Positions 12,385-24,339 of a stretch of 64,000 bases of DNA are shown piece after piece. Both the position numbers and the translations under genes were made by a program. The stretch lies in the NCBI GenBank assembly GCA_028826165.1, contig JAPDFW010000074.1, forward strand, positions 248,001-312,000, given 5' to 3'. Source of the DNA: Anaeramoeba ignava. Its lineage: Eukaryota > Metamonada > Anaeramoebidae. The first letter of the stretch is position 1. Each line of letters opens with the position of its first letter. The notes below the pieces were generated by a model. It had not been told where the DNA came from and did no database searches. It saw only the letters and a program-made list of their open reading frames with translations.

Positions 12385-12511
12385 TTTGAAAAAAAAAATG
12401 AAAATGAAAAAAATGAAAAATGAAAAAATGAAAAAAAATTTTTGAAATCGGAAAAAAATTTTTTAAAAATATTCTTTTTGTTTTTTAAAAAAAAAATAAA
12501 AATAATCCAAT

Positions 12512-15500
12512 TTAAAATTTTGTTAGTTTGAAAAGAGAAGAACAAATCACGATATAAAACTTTTCATTCAAAGGCAATGAAAATAAATTTCTTTCCTAAA
12601 AAAATTAAAATTAAATTTTAAATTAAATTAAAAAATTAAAAAATTTAAATTAAAAAATAATAAATACAGAAGTAATTGCTGCTTCAGTAAATTGAATAAC
12701 TTCACCTATTACTAAATTAGGTAAATTAATACTTGTTGTAATTTGAGAAATACATTCATAATCAAGAAGTGCTCTTTTTTCAATTGAACAATAAGATCCA
12801 TTTTTCAATTCAAATAATATCATTGAACCCAATTTTAATTCAGGAATTTGATTTGTTTTTTCATTTGAAATTTTCTCTAATTTAGTTTCCAATTCATTTG
12901 CCTTTTTTTGTTTTTGTTGAAATAATTCCTTGATTACATCAAATTCACTTAAAACATTAATTGGTTCTTTCATTTGATTTTCATCTCCATATAATTTTTT
13001 GATTTGATTAACAAGTGCAATTAAATGCGATCTTTCTCGCGAAATTTTTTTGAATTTTTCTTGTAATTCTTTCAATTTATTGATACGTTGATCTTTTTTT
13101 TGCATTTGATTTTCCATTTCTTGATTCTTTTTAATTGCTTCCTCTTTTTCTTTTTCAATTTGTTTCATTTTCTGATTAAATTCTTGATTTTCTCTTTTGA
13201 TTCTTTCAAATTCTTCTTGAGAAATTATATTTTTTGGAGTTTCTTGCTCTTTTTCTTTTAATTTTTTTTGTATTTCTTCAATTTCTTTGTTTTTCTCTTC
13301 TTGGATTAAATTAATTTTTTCAGTTAATTGATCAATCTTTTCTTGATTTGGTTTAATTTCATTGTTTAAATTACTAATTTGCATTTTACTTTTTACTAAT
13401 TCTTGATTTAAATTTTGTGTACTATTGATTTCTTGAGTAAGTTTTGTTTTTAATTCTTGATTTTCTCTTTTGATTCTTTCAAATTCTTCTTGAGAAGTTA
13501 GATATTTTTGAATTTCTTGATCTTTTTCTTTTAATTTTGTTTGTATTTCTTCAATTTCTTTGTTTTTCTGTTCTTGGATTAAATTAATTTTTTGAGTTAA
13601 TTGATCAATCTTTTCTTGATTTGGTTTAATTTCATTGTTTAAATTACTAATTTGCATTTTACTTTTTACTAATTCTTGATTTAAATTTTGTGTACTATTG
13701 ATTTCTTGAGTAAGTTTTGTTTTTAATTCTTGATTTTCTCTTTTTATTCTTTCAAATTCTTCTTGAGAAATTAGATATTTTTGAATTTCTTGATCTTTTT
13801 CTTTTAATTTTGTTTGTATTTCTTCAATTTCTTTGTTTTTCTGTTCTTGGATTAAATTAATTTTTTCAGTTAATTGATCAATCTTTTCTTGATTTGGCTT
13901 AATTTCATTGTTCAAATTACTAATTTGCATTCTACTTTGTTCTAATTCTTGATTTAAATTTTGAGTGTTAATATTTTCTTCATCAAGTTTTGATTTTAAT
14001 TCATCCTTTTCTTTTTTGATTTTTTGGAGTTCTTGTTGAAATTGAAGATCATCATTATCAAAACCACCAATAATAAGTTGATTTTCTTTTGGATTTTTTT
14101 GAGAAGCAATATAAACACTCATTTTAGAATCAACAATATCTAATTATAAATAAATGAATGAAAAATAAAAAAAAAGAGAAAGAGAAATATTATAATTATA
14201 ATTATAATTATAATTAAAAATATCAATAAATACTGTTAACTTCTGTTAAAGAAAGTGAAGGCAATAAATTTTCTTGATCAACTGATTGTAATTCAATTTT
14301 AAATTGTGGAACTGCTGTTTTAATAAGAATATCGCGCAGTTCTTTTGGCAAAAATTGAGAGTAATCATTCTGAAATTTTTCTCTTCTGTTGATTTCTTCT
14401 TCAAATGAATTTGCAATTGAAAAGTTTGAATTTTCAATCATTTTTTGTGTCACATTTCTATTGTAAATTTCCACCACAAAACTTTGATAGGCAATATTGA
14501 AATTTTTTTCAGCCTTGATTTTATTAAATCTTTCCAATTCATATAAAAGGGTTTGATTCATTTTCTGAACAATTTCACAAAAATTCATTTTGAAATCGGA
14601 AGTTTGCTTTATAACATCTAATAATTTTTCATGGAATTGCCTTCTTGCATCATTCACAATTTTTTTTAAAGGATTGATTTCTTGCGGATCAATTGATTTC
14701 ACTGATTTCATGTTTTCCTCCTGCAAATTGTATTTTTTTTCTAAGCTTGATATACTTAACTCTTCATAAATATTGTTTTTTAAAACGGTTTTAATATTTT
14801 CAATTTGACTTGAAATGTCCACTTTGATTGATTTAAATTGTTTTAGCATTTCTTGGAAAGAATTTTCTTGATTCGGAAATAATTTTTTAAATTCATTTAA
14901 ACCTTTTTCCCATGAAAAAACAACTTTTTTGAAGTTTCTTTTTGTTTTTTTCACATTTACAAATTCTTGTTTAAAAAAATTTGTGTTTACTTGAAATTGT
15001 TGTTTGAATTCTTGATAATTTTCTTGGAATTCCTGTTCCCAAAAATCAAACAACGTTTTCTTTGTGTTTGAAGAATGAAATTGGGATAAAATTTGGATTT
15101 TCTCTAAATTTTTGAAATCTTTTTCAATTTCTTGCGCTTCTTTTTCCCAATTCTTTCTTTTTTTGATTGCTTTTTCTAAATTTTTGAAGAAATTATAATT
15201 TGATTCGAAAAATTGTTTTGTTGTTTCATATGAATTTTGAAGAAATAAAAAGAGATTTTGTGGTAAAAAAAGTGCCATTCGAAGATTTTTAAGATTTCGA
15301 ATCTTCGTTTTAATTTGCTTTTTAAGACTTTGGAATTTTTGTAAAATTTGGATTCTTTTTTTTACTTCTGGATTATTTGCATCAATTTCTGAAAAATTTA
15401 AATCATCTTTAACTAAAAAATTAAAATCAAATAAAATCAAATAAATTTTATTTATTGATTTTTTTCTTCATTCTTACTTTCTGTTTTTTTTTGTCTGAAA

Positions 15501-15951
15501 TGATATTTTTTGTGATATTTTTCATAAGTTGAAAATTCTAATTTTTTTTGATGCAAACAAAATATAATTTCTTGATTTGGATCGTTTTGTTTTTTAATTG
15601 GCTTTTGTTTTTTGATTAAATTTTTAAAAATTAGAAAAAAAAATTTTTTTTTTGAATCATTTAAATTAATTAAATTTGAATTAAATTTAACTTGAGGTAG
15701 TTCATATTCTTGAAAAGTATTTTCTTGTAAAAGCTCTTTTTTATTATAAAGTAATCTTATTTCTGTTTTTGGAATACCAGTTTTTTGTTCTAACCAAGAT
15801 TTTAATTCAATTACTCTTTTTTTATTTTTTTATTTTTTAAAATTAAATTCGGAAAAAAATAATTAAAACAAATTTTTAATTTTTTGATTTACTTTTGATT
15901 TGGGTCAATTGTATAATTAAATTCTTTTCCAGAATCAGTAATAATTCTCAT
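12512..15951 (-). CDS. RB1CC1: FIP200/ATG11-like autophagy scaffold (UBL + coiled coils + claw)
   Basis: Three apparent open frames are joined into one gene by in-phase GT-AG introns. Exons are 15951-15893, 15815-15478, 15412-14234, 14139-12668 and 12595-12512, about 1043 aa. Residues 1 to about 85 look like a ubiquitin fold (MRIITDSGKEFNYTIDPNQ, then IPKTEIRLLYNKKELLQE, FFFLIFK), as at the FIP200 N-terminus. The middle is helical with the flavour of an ATG17-like domain, followed by about 350 residues of coiled coil with a 90-aa internal repeat. The last about 80 residues (LGSMILFELKNG ... VIGEVIQFTEAAIT, then NLFSLPLNEKFYIVICSS) match the FIP200/ATG11 claw, which binds autophagy receptors. 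The claw is split by the last intron, so reading only the long frame would truncate it. Its role is likely the ULK/Atg1 scaffold. The claw is the main evidence. Confidence 0.72.
13190..13990 (-). repeat. Three 270-bp tandem repeats in the FIP200-like coiled coil
   Basis: A 90-residue unit containing MQISNLNNEIKPNQEKIDQL and EEFERIKRENQE occurs three times in a row inside exon 4. Copies 2 and 3 are nearly identical at DNA level and copy 1 is slightly diverged. The exact multiple of three preserves the frame and the heptad phase. Confidence 0.85.
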
Positions 15952-16048
15952 ATTTAAATTTGAAAAGAAAAAAATAAAAAGGAAAAAAATGAAAAAAAAT
16001 TTAAAAAAGATTTTTTTTGATTTTCCTTTTTTTTTATTATTATTTTTT

Positions 16049-18079
16049 TCATTTGTTTTCGTTCCATAACCAAAATATTTGGAAAGGATTTAAATTAATG
16101 GAATTTGATAAATCAAAAGTATTTTTGGAAATTAAATCAAAAAAAGTGAACTTTTTGGATTGATTTTTAATTTTTTCCCATTCTTCCCAATTTGAAATTG
16201 AATTAAATTGAAAAACTTGAGGTTTTGAAGAGAAATTAGCAAGAACAATTAAAATTCCTGATAAATCATAAGCTTGCCGAATAAAAACAATTAATTCTTT
16301 TTGGATCGAATTTGGATATTGAGGAAAAAATTGATTTGAATTTGGATGAAAAGCAGGACAATTTCTTCTGATTTGCAGAAGATTTGAGAGCTGATTAAAA
16401 ATACGAGAATTTTCAGAATTTGGATCGTTGAGTTGATTTTCAATTTCTTTTTCAGAATAAGTGTGTCTATTTAAAGCACGATTATATTTTTCTTTTTGGA
16501 ATTTTTCAAAATCATTCCGAGTGCCAACCAAACTATGGAAATAAATGGCAGGAATACCTTTGAGACTCATTGTGAAAGCTTGAGAAAGAATAAATCTGGA
16601 AATGTTATTTTCCAATTTTTTTTGATTTGGATCTAATTGGAAAATAGAAGATGAACTTAAAGCATCAAGATAAACGATATTCAATTCATAAGGACTAATT
16701 GATCCATCAGAATTTTTTTTGAATGACACTTTTCCACCAAGTGATTCAACATGTTTTATGAGTTTTTCAAGTTCTTTTTGTGGGATTATCCCCTCTAAAG
16801 GACGAACCCCAATTCCATCATGAGAAGCAGTAAAATTTAAAAAAGTGCAATCATTTGGAATTTTAATTTGATTTAGTGAATTTATCCACTTGACAATTTG
16901 TTCCACATTTTCATTCAGAAGTGAATATAATAGCAAAGGTGGTAAAGGGAATTGATAACACATGTGTGCTTCTTTGTAATGTTGTTCCCCATTTTCTGTG
17001 ATTCCTAAATAGCTGATGTTTTCTTGATGAGGAACGTTTGTTTCAGTTAGAATTATTGCATTTTTGGTTTCTTCAAATAAATCAACTAAATCTCTCATAA
17101 TTTGAACAATTTGATGAACTTGAGGAAGATGGATTGATTTAGTTCCAATTTCTTTCCAAATATAAGCGATTGCATCTTTTTATTTATTCAAAGAAAAAAT
17201 TATTCAAAAAAAGATTATTCAACAAAAAATTATTACCAAGTCGGATAATTCTTGCACCTTTAATAATAAAGAATATTAATAAATCAAGGAATTCAAAAAG
17301 AACATTTGGTGAATTAAAATTTAAATCTACTTGATCATCACTTAATTTTTAAAAAAGCAAAAAAATAATAAAAAATAAATCAAAATTTTGTTCCACTTTT
17401 TTTTTTTACCTAAAAGTTGTCCAAATTAATTTTTTATCTCCAGAAATTGTTTTAAATTCGGTTAAAAGAGGAGATTGTCTTGGTCTAACAACAGAAGAAA
17501 AATCAATTTTCTCAATTTCTTGAGGAGAAAAAACATGAAAGAAATTTTCAACTTCTTTTTTTTCATTTAAGAAATCAATAAACCATTGATTTTTAGAAGA
17601 ACAATGATTTAAAACCAAATCAAAACATAAATTAATTTTTTTGCTCAATTCCAATAAATTTTCCCAGTTTGAAGAAATTTTTGGATTGATTCTTCTGTAA
17701 TCTAAATAAGAGAGTAAATGTACCAGAATTAAAACATAATTTTGAGAAAAAATTGTAATTTACCAATTATTGAAAACCCATCATCAGAAGTCCAAGGAAA
17801 AAAGGGAAGAATATGAACTGTTGAAAAAAAATGATTGATTTTTTTGTTGATTAAAAATTTTTCAAAAGTTTTGATTGTTTCTTCTTCTGGTTTTTCGATA
17901 ATATCTCCATATGTAATTAATACTGCATCTTTTTGATCCCATTTTGAATTTTGTTGATTTATTTTTTTTTTTAAAGAAAGATGATATTTTTTGGAAATTT
18001 GTTGAAGTTTTGAAAGAAATTGAGATTTTAAAGAATTATTTTTATATAAAGAAGCAATTTTTTGAGCAATTTTTTCCAT
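16049..18079 (-). CDS. GH13_18 sucrose phosphorylase-type glycoside phosphorylase
   Basis: Four exons (18079-17764, 17701-17410, 17340-17237, 17175-16049) give 612 aa. GH13 signatures run in order: LPFFPWTSDDGFSIIDY, CFDLVLNHCSS, RIIRLDAIAYIWKE with nucleophile Asp238, ILTETNVPHQENISYLG with acid/base Glu282, and FTASHDGIGVRPLEG with the third carboxylate. The DDGFSIIDYR and ETNVPH...ISY motifs are those of subfamily 18: sucrose, sucrose-6-phosphate or glucosylglycerate phosphorylase. These split alpha-glucosides with phosphate to give glucose-1-phosphate. The SHDGIGVRPLEG form suggests the latter groups, but substrate cannot be fixed from sequence. There is no signal peptide, so it is likely cytosolic. 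The family is mainly bacterial, so transfer is plausible, but the gene now carries three short introns, one splitting the nucleophile codon. Confidence 0.85.
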
Positions 18080-18199
18080 TTCAAAAAAAAAAATGAAAAA
18101 ATTAAAAATTAAAAAAAATATTTTTCATTTTTTTCTTTATAAAATTAAATTTAATAAGAGTTAAAATTAAAATTAAATTTAAATTTAATAAGAGTTAAA

Positions 18200-20103
18200 A
18201 TGGGTGATGATTTTTACAGTTTATGGAAAAGAGCAACTATTGTTTGTGCAGTTACTTTTGGAGTATTTAACTTTGTTTTAATTGTTGATACTCTTATTTG
18301 GTATTTTTATCTTCGAAGAAAAGAGAAACCAAATTTATTACTTATAAATTATGATGATCAAAAATATAATCTTTGGCATTATATTAAGAGAGATATACGT
18401 GGTGCAAGTTTATCAACTCTTGGTAATTATATTTGTTTAATGGGTGGAACAATACGTAGAGTAAGTTAAAAATATTTAAATAAATATAAATATTATTATA
18501 ATTATAAATATAAATATAAATATAAATATAAATATAAATATAAATATAAATATAAATAAAAATATAAATATATAAATCTAAATATAAATATTTAAATAAA
18601 TATAAAAATAAAAATAAATATAAATATAAATATAAATATAAATATAAATATCAATATAAATATAAATATAAATATAAATATAAATATAAATATAATTATA
18701 AATATAATTATAAATATAAATATAAATAAATATAAATATAAATATAAATATAAATATTTATTTATAAATTCAAAATTAAAAGGCTTTTACAAATGCTTCT
18801 AATTTTGATATTCAACAAATGTGGTGGCATTCTTTAGTTTCAGTAATTGATATTACAATTTTAATTCTAGTGAATAAATATCTAGCAAGCAACACACTTG
18901 ATGATTTAGGATTTCCACAATTTTACAACAAAAAAGGATGGAAATTATCATGGAAAAAATTATGGAGAAGATTATTAATAGTATTAGGGATTGTAATAGG
19001 AACACATACAATAACACCATTACTTTATTATTTTGCATCATGTTTTAACTCAATGCATGTTTTTGATTATTCAAATACTTCTATTTATCAATCTCATGGT
19101 GTTGCTGGTGTTGTTTACTTCTTTTTTGTTCAACAAATTTGCTTTTTTATTAATGGTGTTGATGAAGAAAGTTATTGGAGAGGTTTTACTAATGCTATTT
19201 ATTCAAAAGAACAAACTTCTCGTGTTGTTATGTATTTTATTAGTGGTTGGATGTATGCTATGGACCATTCTTTAAATGGTGGTTCTTCTAATTTGGGTAG
19301 TTATGCTATGGTCGTTATGAATATTGTAGATTTCTTTTTATTTTCAATTTGAATTATAATTAAAATTCATTTATAAAATTAAAATTAAAATTAAAATCAA
19401 AATTAAAATTAAAATCAAAATTAAAATTAAAATTAAAATTAAAATTAAAATTAAAATTAAAATCAAAATTAAAATTCATTTATAAAATTAAAATTAAAAT
19501 CAAAATTAAAATTAAAATTCATTTATAAAATTAAAAATTAAAATTTGGAAAGGTTTTGGAAGGTGCAGCTTGGATGTATCTTTATAGATCAACTCGAGAT
19601 CTTGTTGGAAATTGGCTTTTACATGATATTGATGATGTAAAAAAAATAATCAATAAAAAAATAATCAAAAACAAAATTAAAAAAAACAAAACAAAAACGA
19701 AAAGCTTTTTAGTCTTTGGTTTGGAGCAACAAGCTTAGCAGGATATGGACTTCCAGGAGGACAAATTGCACCATATAAAATAGGGTGTTCAAGAGTATGG
19801 ATAGATGGGGGAGATTTTGGTACAGGAGGAAGTATTCTTTATTTGGGTCAAGATGCTTATACTTTTTTATATATTTTTCTTTTGAATAAATATGCTAAGA
19901 AAACTTTAAGAATATTAACAAATCCAAGACTTCCAAATTCTCCTTCTCATTCTTTTCTTGATTCTTCTTTTACTCAAAATGAGTTTTCAGTTAATGAAAC
20001 TACTTCTTTGGTTGATAAGAAAAAAAATTTAATTGAAAAATATATTGAAACTGATTCTTCTGATTTACAAAATGATTCAGAATTAAAAAAAAAACAAAAA
20101 TAG
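18200..20103 (+). CDS. Multipass membrane protein of the CPBP (CAAX-protease-like) family
   Basis: Four exons (18200-18460, 18783-19325, 19553-19636, 19705-20103) give 428 aa. There are about six to eight hydrophobic segments, the first starting near residue 10. VDEESYWRGF carries the EExxxR signature of CPBP/Rce1-type intramembrane metalloproteases, and WMYAMDHSLNGG downstream gives the usual second His motif. Such enzymes cut inside membranes or process prenylated proteins; the substrate here is unknown. The cytosolic C-terminus is polar and Ser/Lys-rich. The donor for exon 2 (MVVMNI followed by VLEGAAW) was chosen because it keeps phase 0 and avoids the in-frame stop after FLFSI. Introns of 322 and 227 nt are AT microsatellite. 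It is divergent from the phosphorylase gene 120 bp upstream. Confidence 0.65.
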
Positions 20104-20189
20104 TTTTGAATTTCAACAAAGAATTTTAAAACAAATTTTTTTAATTTTAAAGGAGAATTTAACATGAAACTTTTAACATTTAACATTTA

Positions 20190-20610
20190 ACATTCAAAAT
20201 TAAAATTCATTTATAAAATTAAAATTAAAACTAAAATTAAAATCAAAATTAAAATTAAAATTCATTTATAAAATTAAAATTAAAATTAAAATTAAAATTG
20301 AATTAAAATTAAAATTCATTTATAAACTAAAATTAAAATTAAAATTAAAATTAAAATTAAAATTAAAATTAAAATTAAAATTAAAATTAAAATTCATTTA
20401 TAAACTAAAATTAAAATTAAAATTAAAATTAAAATCAAAATTAAAATTTAAATTAAAATCAAAATTAAAATTAAAATTAAATTTAAAATTAGAAAATGGA
20501 TTAAAAAATGGATTAGAAAATGAATTAAAAAATGAATTGGAAAATGAATTAGAAAATGAATTAAAAATTGGATTAAAAAATGGATTGGAAAATGAATTAG
20601 AAATTTTTTT
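20190..20610. repeat. Intergenic AAAATT/CATTTATA microsatellite
   Basis: The 620-bp gap between the CPBP gene and syntaxin holds AATTAAAATTCATTTATAAA units, then a GGATTAGAAAATGAATTAAAAA-type array (about 20494-20600). A frame reading LIHFLIHF on the minus strand is a repeat artefact. Nothing else is visible. Confidence 0.85.
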
Positions 20611-20723
20611 TTCTCCTTTATGTTTTTTTTTCTCCTTTTTTTTTTAATAATAAAAATAAAAACAAAAAAACGTTTTTCATTTTTTTTTTCATTTTTTTTC
20701 ATTTTTTTTTCATTTTAAAATAA

Positions 20724-22115
20724 ATGGCAACAAGAAATTTAACAGTAATTTTTTTTAAACTTAGAGATTCTTTTGGAGCAGTTTATCAACAACCATTTCA
20801 AATTGATAAAGATCCTCTTATTGAAATGAATGAAATACAAAATGGAGAATTTAAACCAAATACAAAAGATGAAATTTCATTATCACTTCCTCCAAGATAT
20901 GTTGATACTGTTGAAGAAGTTCAATTTGAAATTTCTGAGATTGAAAAAAAATGTAGAACTTTATTCAATTAAAATATAATTTTTTAAGTTGAAAAAAAAG
21001 AAAAAAATATTAAGAAATTGTTTTTTAATTGAAAAATTTTGTTTGTTTTTTGTTTATTTTTTGTTTGTTTTTTTTTTAGTGGTTACTCTTGAAGATTTAC
21101 ATGGAAAACAACTTACTCCTGATTTTGAAGATGATGTTGATACTGAACAAAATATTGAAATTTTAACTGATAAAATTTCAAGAATGTTTATATCTTGTGA
21201 AAAAAAAATTAGAGAAGTAAAAATCAATCAAAAATATAAATATATATATATTTATATTATATATTTATATTTATTTTTATATTTATTTTTATATTTATTT
21301 TTATATTTATTTCAAAATTTATTTTAATATTTATTTTAAATATTTATTTCATTTATTAAGATTGGGCCAATTTCATCAATGAAACAAAAACAATTATCTT
21401 CAGAAGAAATGATGAAGAGAAATATGCAAATTTCTTTAGCAACAAAATTACAAGAATTAACAGCAAAATTTAGAAAACAACAATCATTTTATTTAAAAGG
21501 TTTAATATAATAAAAATTATTTTAATATTAATTTTAAAAGAAAAAAAGAAAGGAAATAATTCTAATTAAAATTGTTTTTTGAATTTTATTTCAAAAAGAA
21601 TTAAAAAGTCAAGAAGAAAAACATAAAAATTATTTTCCACAAACAAAAACGAATTTAATAGAAGAACCCGAATCTCAAGATGATGAAGTTATTATTAATG
21701 ATAAAGTATTTTTAAGTTCATTTTTATTATTGATGATAATTTATAATTGAAAAAATTCAATTAATATTTTGCATTTATAAATAAAAAGGGATTTACAAAC
21801 GCACAAAAATTAAAAGTAAAAACAAATATGGATATTATTAATGAAAGAGAACAAGAAATTGAAAAAATTGCACGCTCTATCAATGATTTAGCAGAAATGT
21901 TTAAAGAATTATCAATTCTTGTTATTGATCAAGGAACAATGATTGATAGAATTGATTATAATATTGAACAAGTTGTTGAAGCTGTTGAAGAAGCTCTGCA
22001 AGAAAATGAAAAAGCAAATAAATATCAAAAAAGATCAAGACTAACTTTGTGCATAATTTGCATGATTGTTGTTGTTTTCGCAATGGTTGTCGTTCTTATA
22101 ATAAGAAAATCTTAA
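20724..22115 (+). CDS. STX16: Syntaxin-16/Tlg2-type Qa-SNARE
   Basis: Five exons (20724-20952, 21080-21216, 21361-21499, 21599-21705, 21789-22115) give 312 aa. The N-terminal part has the YVDTVEEVQFEISEIEKK motif, continuing across intron 1 as LVTLEDLHGKQLTPDF, as in the syntaxin-16 Habc region. The SNARE helix in exon 5 contains ILVIDQGTMIDRIDYNIEQV with the zero-layer Gln, then a single C-terminal TM helix (LCIICMIVVVFAMVVVLIIR). The DQGTMIDRIDYN string is diagnostic. The protein mediates endosome-to-TGN fusion. The total length is normal for the family. The last exon's long frame alone misses the N-terminal regulatory domain. No direct neighbour relation is seen. Confidence 0.92.
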
Positions 22116-22224
22116 ATGAATAAAATTTTTCTTTTTTTTTTTTCTTTTAAAATTTAAATGAAGTTTCCTTTTTTTCCTTCTCTTTTTTTTATGATAATTT
22201 TAAACAAGAAAAGATTATTTTTAA

Positions 22225-22345
22225 TTTTGATTTTGATTTTGATTATGATTATTAAATTTCTTAATTAATAAATTCAATAAATTTGGATTTGTTTGATTAA
22301 ATTTTTTGATAAATTCCTTTGTTTTTTTCTTTTCTTCATTTTGAT
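22225..22345 (-). pseudogene. Duplicated tail fragment of the adjacent RCC1-BTB gene
   Basis: About 110 bp directly downstream of the RCC1-BTB stop repeats the end of that gene: the minus strand reads NQTNPNL-like residues followed by an LLIKKF-like end, matching NQTNPNLFDLLINKI with differences. It is probably a small tandem duplication of the 3' end. It has no start and no independent coding potential. Confidence 0.5.
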
Positions 22346-22347
22346 TA

Positions 22348-24171
22348 TTAAATTTTGTTAATTAATAAATCAAATAAATTTGGATTTGTTTGATTTAATT
22401 GAAAATAATCAATTCCTCTTTTAATTTCATTAATAATTTCTTTTGTAATTTCAATTTCATCTTTAATTTGATTTGAATAAATCCAATATTCAAATATTTG
22501 AAATGATTTATCACTTAATTCACTATAATCTGTAACTTTATTTGATTTATCTTCTGTTACAGATAAAAACATTCCTCGATATAATTCACTTCTCATTATT
22601 AATATTAATTTGGGAAATTTATATTGTTTTTCTTTTCTTTCAATAATAAAATCTTTTTCATTTTCATTTTCATTTTCATTTAAATAAATTCTTTTCATTG
22701 TTTCTTCTATTTTTTCATTTGAATTTATAATTTCTTTAATTTCAGAATATAATATTGGATTTATTTTGGAATTATTTGAATAAATCATTTCAAATATTTG
22801 ATTTGATTCTTTAGTTGATTTTTTTGAAATAATTTCTTGAAGTTTTTCATTTTCATTTTCATCTTGATTTAATCTATATTTCAATATTAATTTATGAGCT
22901 TTGATTATTTCTCCATTTTCGGTTTTAAATGAAATATTACAAAATTCTTTTCTTTCAAATAATTTTATCAAATCTTCTTCAAGATTGGAAAAAGGAGAAA
23001 GGAAAGGAGAATAATAAAGAAATGATTTGAATTCTCCACAAGAAAGATGATAATTAGAAATATTTTCATTAAATCTTAATTTAGGAAGTTCAATTTGAAT
23101 TGGAATTAATTGATCATTTATATCTTCAGTTCCTAATTCACCATATTCATTACTTCCAAATCCTATTAATTTTCCTTTTGTTGTTAATATCAAAGTATGA
23201 GCATTTCCAACAGAAAACTCAAGAATAATATCATCATTTTCAAATAAAGATGATTTGATTTCAGTAAATTTATAAGTATTTTCTCCGTATTTTTTACCAA
23301 GTCCATTAAATTGATAAAATCCACATGAATAAAGTTTTCTTTTTCGATTTTGATTTTCAATCAACATTATTGAATAATAATATCCACATTGAATATCAAT
23401 TATTTTGCCTTTTGGAATATTTTGGATTTGGGTTAATTTTGTGATTTTTGGATGCTTTAATATTTTTTGTGAGAATCCAAGTTGGCCATAATAATTATCA
23501 CCACATCCAAATAATTCTTGATTTGAATTTAAAAGAAAAACATGTTTTGAAGAACTTCCTGAAAATATTTTAGAAACATTTTTCATCATTAAAATTGGTT
23601 TTTCTGTTTCTTCAAGTGTTTCAGAATCAAAACCAAGTTGACCATAATAATTTGAACCAATTCCATAAACATTTTGATTTGAAGTTAATAAATAAATTGA
23701 AAAAGCTCCAGAAACAATATCTTGAATTATTCTATCATTTATATCTTCAATTAATGATGAAATATTGATAAATTCTTTTGGATTTTCTGGATTAATATAT
23801 ATTCCTTTGGCGAATACATTTCCTTCTATTGTTAAAATAGCTTCATTGAGATAACCAACAGTTACTTTTTGAATATTTTCTTCAATTTGGATTTTTTTAG
23901 GATTTTGATATGAATTTCTTAAATATTCTATTGCTTTTCCATTTTCAAAAAGGAAAATTATTGAATAGTTTCCTGTTGAAATTTGTTTAATTTGTTTTTC
24001 ATTTTCATTTTCATTTTCATTTTCATTTTCATTTTCATTTTCATTTTCATTTTCATTTTCATTTTCATTTTCATTTTCAAATTTAAATTGAATTTGTTTT
24101 GTTATTTTTTCTGTTTCATTTTCGATAAGTTTTGGATTTTTATTTAAACCAAAAAATAAAATTTCATTCAT
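22348..24171 (-). CDS. RCC1-repeat protein with BTB domains
   Basis: A 607-aa single-exon gene. After an FENENEN... glutamate/asparagine run (residues about 31-55), residues about 60-380 hold RCC1-type blades: NVYGIGSNYYGQLGF, ELFGCGDNYYGQLGF, KLYSCGFYQFNGLG, KLIGFGSNEYGELG. The G.GSN.YGQLG pattern is the RCC1 signature. The C-terminal third has two BTB-like units: FCNISFKTENGEIIKAHKLI (around 410) and YKFPKLILIMRSELYRGMFL (around 525). RCC1-BTB proteins act as adaptors, often for Cul3 ligases or small-GTPase pathways; the partner is unknown here. The simple GAAAATGAAAAT run suggests slippage. It is divergent from the first FG-GAP family cassette. Confidence 0.85.
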   Translation of the reverse strand: MNEILFFGLNKNPKLIENETEKITKQIQFKFENENENENENENENENENENENENENEKQIKQISTGNYSIIFLFENGKAIEYLRNSYQNPKKIQIEENIQKVTVGYLNEAILTIEGNVFAKGIYINPENPKEFINISSLIEDINDRIIQDIVSGAFSIYLLTSNQNVYGIGSNYYGQLGFDSETLEETEKPILMMKNVSKIFSGSSSKHVFLLNSNQELFGCGDNYYGQLGFSQKILKHPKITKLTQIQNIPKGKIIDIQCGYYYSIMLIENQNRKRKLYSCGFYQFNGLGKKYGENTYKFTEIKSSLFENDDIILEFSVGNAHTLILTTKGKLIGFGSNEYGELGTEDINDQLIPIQIELPKLRFNENISNYHLSCGEFKSFLYYSPFLSPFSNLEEDLIKLFERKEFCNISFKTENGEIIKAHKLILKYRLNQDENENEKLQEIISKKSTKESNQIFEMIYSNNSKINPILYSEIKEIINSNEKIEETMKRIYLNENENENEKDFIIERKEKQYKFPKLILIMRSELYRGMFLSVTEDKSNKVTDYSELSDKSFQIFEYWIYSNQIKDEIEITKEIINEIKRGIDYFQLNQTNPNLFDLLINKI

Positions 24172-24339
24172 TTTTGAAAATAAAAAAAATGAAAAAATAA
24201 TTTTGGATTTTTGATTTTGATTTTTATTTTGATTTTAATTTTAATTTTAAAACAAATTTCCCAATTAATATTAATTCAATCAAATTCAAAAAAAAAGATA
24301 AAATTTTAATTTCAAAAAAATCAATTTCATTCCACTTTT

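Noticed and set aside
20448-20702. Minus-strand frame with repeated HFLIHF
   Set aside because: Derived from a short GGATTAGAAAATGAA-type array in spacer; no unique coding sequence.
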